Shown here: piece by piece, positions 1-5,175 of the stretch
Layout: every line of letters starts with the position of its first letter
How positions within the stretch are numbered: the stretch's first letter is position 1
Assembly (NCBI GenBank): GCA_900770865.1
Contig: CAAGLU010000314.1
Coordinates: 1 to 6,045 of the forward strand
Reading direction: 5' to 3'
DNA length: 6,045 nt
From: an uncultured Atopobiaceae bacterium
GTDB lineage: Bacteria > Actinomycetota > Coriobacteriia > Coriobacteriales > Atopobiaceae
The notes under the pieces: generated by a model
The model's input: only the letters and a program-made list of their open reading frames with translations
Databases searched by the model: none
Told to the model about the DNA's origin: nothing
Program-made: the position numbers and the translations under genes

Positions 1-639
1 CCCTACTTCATTGGCTCCGAGAGCGCGGACGGCATGGCGGACTTCTACCGCGCGGTGTTTCCCGGCTTTGACCTCGCGCGTTACTTCGAGCTGGAGAAGC
101 ACTTCGAGATCGACCACGCAAAGCCGCTTCGCAAGCTCAGCCGCGGCATGCGAGCACAGGCGGCCATATGGCTCGCGCTCTCCATTCGCGCCGAGGTCCT
201 GCTGCTCGACGAGCCCATGGATGGCATCGATCCTCTCGCCAGAAGGCACATGTGGCGCCTGGTGCTCGAGGATGTTGTGGAACGCGGCCTTACGGTGCTC
301 GTGACCAGTCACAACCTGCGCGAGCTCGAGGGCGTCTGCGACCATCTGGGCATCATGGCCAAGGGCACGATGCGCGAGGAGGTCGACCTCTCCCAGCCCT
401 CGGAGGGCGTCGCAAAGGTGCAGATGGTCCTGCCCGAGGGCGCGGTCCTGCCCGATGACCTCAATGTTATCCGACAATCCAACGAGGGCCGTGTGCTCAC
501 GCTGCTTGTGCGCGGCAGCGCGGGCGAGGTGCGAGAGGCGCTTGCCGCCCTGCACCCGTCCTACCTCGAGGTTCTGCCACTCTCCCTGGAAGAGCGGTTC
601 ATCTGCGAGCTTGGAGGCGATGACGATGGCATCATGTGA
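1..639 (+). CDS. ABC transporter ATP-binding protein, YtrB/BcrA-like (5' end missing)
   Basis: Partial gene. The frame is already open at base 1, so the N-terminal part with the Walker A motif lies outside the window; 212 residues are visible and the stop is TGA at 637-639. Counting from the first visible residue, the protein has an ABC signature of variant form (LSRGMRAQ, 46-53), Walker B with catalytic glutamate (VLLLDEP, 66-72), a D-loop (GID, 75-77) and the switch histidine (SH, 103-104). The C-terminus ends in SLEERFICEL (195-204), typical of ATPases that serve ABC-2 type permeases. The RGM form of the signature is common in the YtrB/BcrA group. It would hydrolyse ATP on the cytoplasmic face to drive the membrane protein encoded next. 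The stop overlaps the start of that gene by 14 bases, so the two are almost certainly co-transcribed and translationally coupled. The substrate cannot be told from sequence. An internal ATG at base 34 is not a credible start because it would remove Walker A. Confidence 0.93.
   Translation, partial: PYFIGSESADGMADFYRAVFPGFDLARYFELEKHFEIDHAKPLRKLSRGMRAQAAIWLALSIRAEVLLLDEPMDGIDPLARRHMWRLVLEDVVERGLTVLVTSHNLRELEGVCDHLGIMAKGTMREEVDLSQPSEGVAKVQMVLPEGAVLPDDLNVIRQSNEGRVLTLLVRGSAGEVREALAALHPSYLEVLPLSLEERFICELGGDDDGIM
613..617 (+). promoter_or_regulatory. Ribosome binding site of the permease gene
   Basis: GGAGG lies inside the 3' end of the ATPase gene, 8 bases before the ATG at 626. It decides between three in-frame ATG codons: 620 is too close (2 bases) and 641 has no Shine-Dalgarno sequence near it. 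Confidence 0.7.
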
Positions 640-2515
640 GATGCAGGAGGGGCGCCGCGCTTCCTCGCCGGCGCTCGGGCTCTTTCTCGACGTCTGCCAG
701 AGGCATCTGTACATTGGGGTGGGTTACCTCATCGTCTGGCTCTTCTGGCTTGTTCCGCTTGCGCTGAGAATTGCCGGGCCAACACCGCCCGCAAATCCCG
801 CGTATGAGCTTGCGCAGTCTGGTACGGCTGTCGTGGTGTTATCTGCGGTCGTCTCGTTTGCGATGGTTTGCAGCGCGTTCTCCTGGATGTACGACCGCAG
901 GGCGGTGCAGCTCTACGGCATGATTCCGTTGCGGAGAAGGTCCACCTTCCTTGCAGTTGCCCTTGCTGGCGTGATACCGCTCCTTGTTGCCGTGGGCATA
1001 GCCGGCCTTGTCTTTGCTGCGGCGCTTGGCTTTCGGCAGGACGCGGCAGCGATTCTTCCCTGGATGGCAGGGCACGCCCTGCTCATCGTGACCTTTGGCG
1101 GCATCGCTACCCTGTGCGCGCAGCTTGCGGGCCGGCCGGTCTTTGCGCTGCTGTGCTACCTCCTCGTCAACTTCTACGCGTATGCTGCGCGGCAGTTCGC
1201 GGAGGCCCTCTGCAGTCTCGTTGCGCCATCGGTGTCGTTGGCGTCCGCCGCCGAGCTCGATTGGGCAAGCCCGCTCGTGCGCCTTCTGCAGCTCGTTACC
1301 TCGTGGGCAAGCGCCTACCCCTTCCCCGATCCCGGCTGCGGCGCGGCGCTGGGGCAGGCAGTTGTCGTTTACGCGATCGTGGGCGTTGCCTGCGCGGCAG
1401 CGGCGGGGTTGGCCTTCTCCCGTCGCAACCTTGAGCGCGCGGGCGACGCATATGTGATCCCCGCCGTGCGCACTGCGATAAGCGCGCTGGTCAGCATACT
1501 CGTTGGGTTTGCTGCCGCGGGGCTTGTGCTTTCGTGGTCCCTCTCGTACCGCTATAGCACCCCCGCACGGATGGTCGCGGTGCTCTATGGCGTCTCTCCC
1601 CAGCTGGCATGCGTCTTGCCGGTGGTCTTCTCGGCGCTGGTCTTTGCGGTAATCGAGGCCATCATGGGCCACGGCGTCAAGGCTCTGCGCAAGCGCGTTC
1701 CGGCTCTTGTTGCAACAACGGGCATCGCCCTTGTGGCGAGCATTGCCTGCGTGGGCTCTGCCGCAGATGCTGCGGTCTACGTGCCCAACCCCGTAGACGT
1801 CCAACGCGCAACCGTCTCCTGCGTCTCTGTACCCTTCGAAGACGAGAAGGGCGTGGAACGCGTGATCCAGCTGCACAGCCTGCTGGCGGCTTCCTCCAAT
1901 GTCGGCGACGAGCCAGTGCCATCAAACATCTACTCAGAGATGATTTCGTATCAGATGAAGGACGGTAGCAGTATTTCTCGTCAGTACGCCATTCCCCTCA
2001 ACGATAACGGCGAGCCAAGCACTGGCAGCAAGGCCGCTCAGGCACTCATGGACTTCGCCAACGACCCTGCAACCGAGGAGGCGCTCCGCTCCCAGGTTGA
2101 CGCGGTCCTTCTCGACGCAGGCTCGTCGTCTGTGACGATTGCCTATGAGGAATACGCGCCAGACTCCCAGGAGGACGCTCCCTGGCGCAGCGGAGAGATC
2201 TTGCCTGCGGACTACGCTGCCTTCCGCAATGCGCTCAACCAGGACATTGACGAGCATGGCGCGGCATGCGCGATGCCGTTGTATCAACTGACGACCAGCC
2301 TCTATGACTCCGCCGGAACGTATCAGTATTGGACAACCACGAGCAACTCTTTGGGGGCGACGGTGGATACCCCCTACCTCGCGAGCGTGAGCCTCTCTCT
2401 AACGGCGCCTGGCGAAGACTCCGCGGATACGACCATCTACCTCAGCGAGGGCGCTACGCCTCATACCGTTGCCTGGCTGCGCTCCCGTTACGGCTACGAG
2501 TTCGTCGAGCGATGA
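626..2515 (+). CDS. ABC transporter permease with large extracytoplasmic C-terminal domain
   Basis: This 629-residue membrane protein is the probable partner of the preceding ATPase. By eye it has about nine hydrophobic segments: residues 29-50, 67-89, 107-136, 147-168, 172-198, 241-264, 284-306, 327-346 and 358-378. A basic cytoplasmic stretch, RRAVQLYGMIPLRRR (91-105), sits between segments 2 and 3. It recalls the 'SLPI/V-R-R' stretch seen in YtrC/YtrD- and DUF6449-type permeases of Firmicutes, and may be where the ATPase docks. Residues about 379-629 are soluble, acidic, rich in Ser, Thr and Tyr, and by topology (odd number of helices, cytoplasmic N-terminus) should lie outside the membrane. 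The overall plan, permease helices followed by a soluble domain, matches DUF6449-containing ABC permeases, but I assign that family only tentatively. The open frame extends upstream to an ATG at 455, but that would overlap the ATPase gene by 185 bases; ATG 626 has a proper ribosome binding site. The stop codon lies inside a perfect palindrome. Confidence 0.85.
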   Translation: MASCEMQEGRRASSPALGLFLDVCQRHLYIGVGYLIVWLFWLVPLALRIAGPTPPANPAYELAQSGTAVVVLSAVVSFAMVCSAFSWMYDRRAVQLYGMIPLRRRSTFLAVALAGVIPLLVAVGIAGLVFAAALGFRQDAAAILPWMAGHALLIVTFGGIATLCAQLAGRPVFALLCYLLVNFYAYAARQFAEALCSLVAPSVSLASAAELDWASPLVRLLQLVTSWASAYPFPDPGCGAALGQAVVVYAIVGVACAAAAGLAFSRRNLERAGDAYVIPAVRTAISALVSILVGFAAAGLVLSWSLSYRYSTPARMVAVLYGVSPQLACVLPVVFSALVFAVIEAIMGHGVKALRKRVPALVATTGIALVASIACVGSAADAAVYVPNPVDVQRATVSCVSVPFEDEKGVERVIQLHSLLAASSNVGDEPVPSNIYSEMISYQMKDGSSISRQYAIPLNDNGEPSTGSKAAQALMDFANDPATEEALRSQVDAVLLDAGSSSVTIAYEEYAPDSQEDAPWRSGEILPADYAAFRNALNQDIDEHGAACAMPLYQLTTSLYDSAGTYQYWTTTSNSLGATVDTPYLASVSLSLTAPGEDSADTTIYLSEGATPHTVAWLRSRYGYEFVER

Positions 2516-2542
2516 GACAAAGGGACTGTCCCTTTGTCTCAT
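2512..2542. repeat. Perfect 15-bp inverted repeat, REP-like palindrome
   Basis: The arms ATGAGACAAAGGGAC (2512-2526) and GTCCCTTTGTCTCAT (2528-2542) are exact reverse complements separated by one base. The TGA stop of the permease gene (2513-2515) is part of the left arm. In RNA it would fold into a long hairpin with a tight loop around ACTGT. No run of T follows on either side, so it is not a canonical intrinsic terminator, although it could protect the 3' end of the ABC transcript. The GGGAC-n-GTCCC core with flanking GAGACAAA resembles, from memory, palindromes scattered through many bacterial genomes, some associated with REP-type tyrosine transposases. No transposase is present here. The structure is certain; its class is an inference. 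Confidence 0.85.
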
Positions 2543-2556
2543 GTGCGCCGCACGTG
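2540..2556. repeat. Second small hairpin overlapping the palindrome
   Basis: CATGTGC (2540-2546) and GCACGTG (2550-2556) can pair as RNA around a GCC loop, with one G-U pair. The left arm uses the last three bases of the larger palindrome, so both stems cannot be complete at once. It is weak and may be chance in GC-rich sequence. Confidence 0.3.
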
Positions 2557-2570
2557 TGGGGCGTGGCCGC

Positions 2571-2601
2571 TTGAATCGAAACACCCCTGCGGTGGTAGAC
2601 T
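2571..2601 (+). promoter_or_regulatory. Candidate promoter of prfA
   Basis: TTGAAT (2571-2576) and TAGACT (2596-2601) match the -35 and -10 consensus at four positions each. The 19-base spacer is long. The start point would be near 2608, giving a leader of about 70 bases before prfA. GGTAGACT-type -10 boxes are usual in GC-rich Gram-positive bacteria. The need for a promoter here is supported by the end of the ABC operon at 2515. Not demonstrated. Confidence 0.4.
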
Positions 2602-2663
2602 TTGCAATGCTGACTAATCATGCCGCGTCACCGTGCGCCTGCCGTGCGCCGCGGCCCACCTGC

Positions 2664-2669
2664 AAGGAG
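2664..2669 (+). promoter_or_regulatory. Ribosome binding site of prfA
   Basis: AAGGAG is centred ideally, 7 bases before the ATG at 2677. It fixes that codon as the start rather than the in-frame ATG at 2620, which lacks such a site and would add 19 residues, rich in Arg and Pro, that are foreign to the family. Confidence 0.9.
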
Positions 2670-2676
2670 AACTGCC

Positions 2677-3744
2677 ATGCGCGACAAGCTCGAGAAGATC
2701 ATTGCCGCGTACGAGGAGCTGGAGCAGAAGATGGTCGACCCGGCCGTCGTCTCCGACCCCAAGGAGTACGCGCGCATCGCAAAGGAACACGCCGACCAGG
2801 CCGCCCTCGTGGCCAAGGCGCGCGAGTACCTCCAGGCCCTCGATGACATCGAGGCAGCAAAGGAGATGCTCCACGAGGCGTCCGACGCCGAGGAGAAGGA
2901 GATGCTCCAGGCGGACATCTCCGAGAACGAGTCCAAGCTCCCCGCCCTCGAGGAAGACGTCAAGTACATGCTCATCCCCGGCGATCCCAACGACGAGAAG
3001 GACACCATCGTCGAGATCCGCGCGGGTGTGGGCGGCGACGAGGCGGCCATCTTTGCCGGCGACCTCTTTAGCATGTACCAGCGCTTTGCTCAGTCTCGCG
3101 GCTGGAAGACCGAGGTCCTCGACGCCAGCCCCGGCGAGGCGGGCGGCTTCAAGACCATCGAGTTCAAGGTCACGGGCGAGAAGGTCTACTCCGTCATGAA
3201 GTACGAGAGTGGCGTCCACCGCGTCCAGCGCGTGCCCAAGACCGAGAGCCAGGGTCGCATCCAGACCTCAACGGCCACCGTTGCGGTGCTGCCCGAGGCC
3301 GACGAGATTGACATCGAGATTAAGCCCGAGGACCTGCGCATCGACACGTACTGCTCGTCCGGCCCCGGCGGTCAGGGCGTCAACACGACCTACTCGGCCG
3401 TGCGCATCACGCACATCCCCACCAACACGGTGGTGCAGTCGCAGGAGCAGCGCTCCCAGATCCAGAACCGCGAGGTCTGCATGCAGATGCTGCGCGCCCG
3501 CCTCTACGAGGCCGAGCTCGAGAAGCAGCAGGCCGAGCAGGGCGCCGAGCGTCTCTCGCAGATTGGCCACGGCAACCGCTCCGAGAAGATCCGCACGTAC
3601 AACCAGCCGCAGGACCGCGTCACGGACCACCGCATTGGCTTCAACTCCACGTACAACGGCGTGCTTCTCGGCGACCAGCTGGGCACCGTGATTGACGCAC
3701 TTGCCGCGGCAGACCGTGCCGAGAAGCTCGCGCAGGCGGTGTAA
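2677..3744 (+). CDS. prfA: Peptide chain release factor 1 (RF1)
   Basis: A complete 355-residue protein, close to the 357-360 usual for the family. RF1 recognises UAA and UAG in the ribosomal A site and triggers hydrolysis of peptidyl-tRNA. Visible in order are: an N-terminal helical domain rich in Glu and Lys (1-100); the core entry VEIRAGVGGDEAAIFAGDL (112-130); the stop-codon-reading tripeptide PxT as PKT (187-189) in VPKTESQGRIQTS, which marks RF1 rather than RF2 (SPF); and the catalytic GGQ (231-233). The C-terminus holds the conserved IRTYNQPQDRVTDHRIG (305-321). Around GGQ the sequence departs from the common RSSGAGGQHVNTTDSA: Cys226 replaces the usual Arg, Gly234 the usual His or Ser, and Tyr239 the usual Asp. 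Gln233 is the expected target of PrmC, encoded further downstream. The gene ends only 7 bases from the stop of a convergent ATPase gene. Confidence 0.98.
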   Translation: MRDKLEKIIAAYEELEQKMVDPAVVSDPKEYARIAKEHADQAALVAKAREYLQALDDIEAAKEMLHEASDAEEKEMLQADISENESKLPALEEDVKYMLIPGDPNDEKDTIVEIRAGVGGDEAAIFAGDLFSMYQRFAQSRGWKTEVLDASPGEAGGFKTIEFKVTGEKVYSVMKYESGVHRVQRVPKTESQGRIQTSTATVAVLPEADEIDIEIKPEDLRIDTYCSSGPGGQGVNTTYSAVRITHIPTNTVVQSQEQRSQIQNREVCMQMLRARLYEAELEKQQAEQGAERLSQIGHGNRSEKIRTYNQPQDRVTDHRIGFNSTYNGVLLGDQLGTVIDALAAADRAEKLAQAV

Positions 3745-3751
3745 GGCGGGG

Positions 3752-4960
3752 TCAGCGGTCTTCCTCTAGGAGCCAATCGACGATGTTATTTTGCCGAATG
3801 CCGTCGTAGTCACCCACGCCTATGCGGTCGAGGGTGAGGACGGTCTTGGGGTAGTTGTCCGCAAGCGAACGGAGTGGCTTGAACTCCCGCTCGCGAGTTT
3901 CTTCGGGCAAAACGGTTTGGGCAACCTGGAAGTACTCAGGTCCCGAGTCTCCAGTGGCCACAAAGTCCACCTCGGCCGCCCCCAGCTTGCCAACCGAAAC
4001 TGTGCGATAGCGTCTCAGGAGCTCAAGGTAGACGGCGTTCTCGATGCGATGGCCTACGTCCCCCTGCGTCTTCCCCAGCAACCAGAACCTGAACCCCAGG
4101 TCTCCGAGGTAGTACTTTTCGAGCGTGGCAAGGTATTCGCGACCGCGAAGGTCGTAGCGCTCCGCCTTAAAGAAGAGGTAGTTCTCCATAAGAATGTCCA
4201 GGTAGCCACCTACGGTGGTGGCGGTGGCTTTGGTTCCCGCTAACGCTAGGCCCGAGGCGATGCGCTTGCGTGAGGTGATGTTGCCAATGTGGTCAGCCAG
4301 ATAGGCGGCGGTGTCCCTGAAGGAGCGCATGTCCATGCGGGGGTATCTCTGAGCCACGTCTTCGAGGACAATCGTGCTAAAGACGCCGCCAAGATAATCG
4401 AGGATGCTGCGCTCGTCGTCCAGTCGTGCCGAGAAGGGCATACCTCCGTAAGTGAGGTATCTGTTGAACTCTGTGTCGGGATTTGATTCGCTGGGGCGTG
4501 CGCTCAAGAACTCGGAATATGAGAATGGGAGCACGCGCAACTCCACGTAACGCCCCGTGAGGAGAGTTGCGAGTTCGCTGGAAAGAAAGAAGGCATTTGA
4601 GCCCGTGATGTAAAGATCGACATCGTCACGCAGAGCGAGCCCGTCGACTGCGCGCTCGAAGTCGGCAACATGCTGCACCTCGTCGAGGAATACGTAATTG
4701 ACGCCTGGACGAAGGCGCTGCATAAGGTAGCGATAGAGGCCACGAGCATCGGTAGGGTACTCCTCATCAAGACTTTCAAAGTTGATGCAGTGGATGTTCG
4801 ACTCTGGGATGCCCCCGGCACGGAGTTCACCTTGGAAAAGCTCAAAGATGCACGACTTTCCGCTGCGTCGCATCCCGGTGACTACTTTGATTACGTTCTT
4901 GTTCTTCCAACGCTGAAGCCAGGCAGTGTAATGCGGGCGTGGAACAAGATTCTTATCCAT
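3752..4960 (-). CDS. AAA ATPase with DUF4143 domain
   Basis: A 402-residue protein of the AAA_14 plus DUF4143 class, common in anaerobes and archaea and without a well-established function. Seen in sequence: Walker A GMRRSGKS (29-36); Walker B YVFLDEV (89-95); sensor-like LYITGSNA (116-123); LLTGRYVEL (133-141) and PFSYSEFL (145-152), both hallmarks of the family. The C-terminal half has KYYLGDLGFRFWLLG (282-296), RIENAVYLELLRRY (305-318) and a PD-(D/E)XK-like core EVDFVA (330-335) with YFQVAQTV (343-350). There is no signal peptide or membrane helix, so it should be cytoplasmic. The ATG at 4960 is preferred over the in-frame TTG at 4993 because GGAG lies 5 bases before it. GC content is lower than in prfA: 31 and 33 of 60 in lines 4141-4200 and 4681-4740, against 43 of 60 at 3361-3420. 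Together with its position between prfA and prmC and its opposite strand, this suggests acquisition. The substrate or partner is unknown. Confidence 0.93.
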   Translation of the reverse strand: MDKNLVPRPHYTAWLQRWKNKNVIKVVTGMRRSGKSCIFELFQGELRAGGIPESNIHCINFESLDEEYPTDARGLYRYLMQRLRPGVNYVFLDEVQHVADFERAVDGLALRDDVDLYITGSNAFFLSSELATLLTGRYVELRVLPFSYSEFLSARPSESNPDTEFNRYLTYGGMPFSARLDDERSILDYLGGVFSTIVLEDVAQRYPRMDMRSFRDTAAYLADHIGNITSRKRIASGLALAGTKATATTVGGYLDILMENYLFFKAERYDLRGREYLATLEKYYLGDLGFRFWLLGKTQGDVGHRIENAVYLELLRRYRTVSVGKLGAAEVDFVATGDSGPEYFQVAQTVLPEETREREFKPLRSLADNYPKTVLTLDRIGVGDYDGIRQNNIVDWLLEEDR

Positions 4961-4965
4961 TGCAG

Positions 4966-4969
4966 CTCC
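4966..4969 (-). promoter_or_regulatory. Ribosome binding site of the DUF4143 ATPase gene
   Basis: GGAG on the minus strand, 5 bases before the ATG at 4960-4958. It selects this start over the TTG at 4993-4991, whose upstream sequence is only A and T rich with no Shine-Dalgarno match. Confidence 0.65.
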
Positions 4970-4980
4970 AAACCTAGTGC

Positions 4981-5040
4981 CTAAAATGTTCAAAATATAT
5001 TGAAAATTAAAAACCTAACAGTTTATAAGAACGATTTTAA
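4981..5040 (-). promoter_or_regulatory. AT-rich island, probable promoter/operator of the ATPase gene
   Basis: Only 11 of these 60 bases are G or C, in sharp contrast with everything around. On the minus strand TATATT (4999-4994) is a fair -10 box, which would put the transcript start near 4987 and give a leader of about 27 bases; no good -35 is visible at the right distance. Overlapping it is an imperfect 16-bp palindrome, TTCAAAATATATTGAA (4989-5004, 14 of 16 positions symmetric), which could be an operator or a chance product of AT richness. AT-rich islands upstream of acquired genes are often bound by nucleoid proteins; that is inference here. Confidence 0.4.
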
Positions 5041-5060
5041 TGGGTCGGAAGTGTTGCGGC

Positions 5061-5085
5061 TCAAGTGCTTTGACGGCATCAAGTG
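5061..5085 (+). repeat. Direct repeat TCAAGTG, two copies 18 bases apart
   Basis: Exact 7-base copies at 5061-5067 and 5079-5085 in the region between the ATPase and prmC. The spacing of 18 bases is somewhat under two helical turns. It may be a protein-binding site or chance. Confidence 0.3.
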
Positions 5086-5104
5086 AACGTCCTGCTGCCG
5101 TCGA
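5070..5104 (+). repeat. Inverted repeat GACGGCA / TGCCGTC upstream of prmC
   Basis: The arms GACGGCA (5072-5078) and TGCCGTC (5096-5102) are exact complements; two further positions pair outside them, one as G-U in RNA. The loop is 17 bases. It lies before the likely prmC start point, so it may be a DNA operator-like site rather than a leader structure. There is no T tract, so it is not a terminator. Confidence 0.35.
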
Positions 5105-5136
5105 TGCCCCCCTCGGGCTGTCATGGGACGTTGCGA

Positions 5137-5142
5137 TATGAT
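5137..5142 (+). promoter_or_regulatory. Candidate -10 box of prmC
   Basis: TATGAT matches TATAAT at five of six positions and would place the transcript start near 5149, about 27 bases before the GTG. No convincing -35 is found 16-18 bases upstream. With the ATPase gene divergent, prmC must have its own promoter somewhere between 4961 and 5175. Confidence 0.35.
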
Positions 5143-5161
5143 TCGCTGGGCCAGATGCTAC

Positions 5162-5170
5162 GGAGGGGAG
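5162..5170 (+). promoter_or_regulatory. Ribosome binding site of prmC
   Basis: GGAGGGGAG ends 5 bases before the GTG at 5176. It favours GTG as the start over the in-frame ATG at 5155, which has no Shine-Dalgarno sequence and would put this site inside the coding region. Confidence 0.75.
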
Positions 5171-5175
5171 AAACA

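Noticed and set aside
455..625. Upstream extension of the permease frame to an ATG at 455
   Set aside because: It would overlap the ATPase gene by 185 bases, adds Cys- and Arg-rich residues unlike a permease N-terminus, and lacks a ribosome binding site; ATG 626 has GGAGG at 8 bases.
839..1876. Long open frame of 345 codons on the minus strand, antisense to the permease
   Set aside because: The translation is rich in Arg, His, Gly and Ala with no hydrophobic core or motif, typical of the antisense frame of a GC-rich gene. The plus-strand frame has clear membrane helices and a ribosome binding site.
2512..2542. The palindrome as a classical rho-independent terminator
   Set aside because: The stem is strong but no run of T follows it on either strand, so the usual requirement is not met; kept as a repeat.
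2543..2652. Three copies of GTGCGCC (2543, 2634, 2644) as a repeat family or regulatory site
   Set aside because: Seven-base GC-rich words recur easily in this composition; irregular spacing and no symmetry support no function.
2469..2846. Plus-strand open frame crossing the intergenic region into prfA
   Set aside because: It overlaps the end of the permease and the start of prfA in another frame, has no ribosome binding site and its product is Arg/Pro-rich with no recognisable motif.
2614..3219. Open frame of 201 codons on the minus strand opposite prfA
   Set aside because: Leu, Asp and Val-rich shadow of the GC-rich prfA codons; prfA is unambiguous on the other strand.
3752..4960. The DUF4143 ATPase as a phage-defence or toxin gene
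   Set aside because: The isolated gene has no defence neighbours, and the family lacks an established role, so the sequence alone does not support the label.
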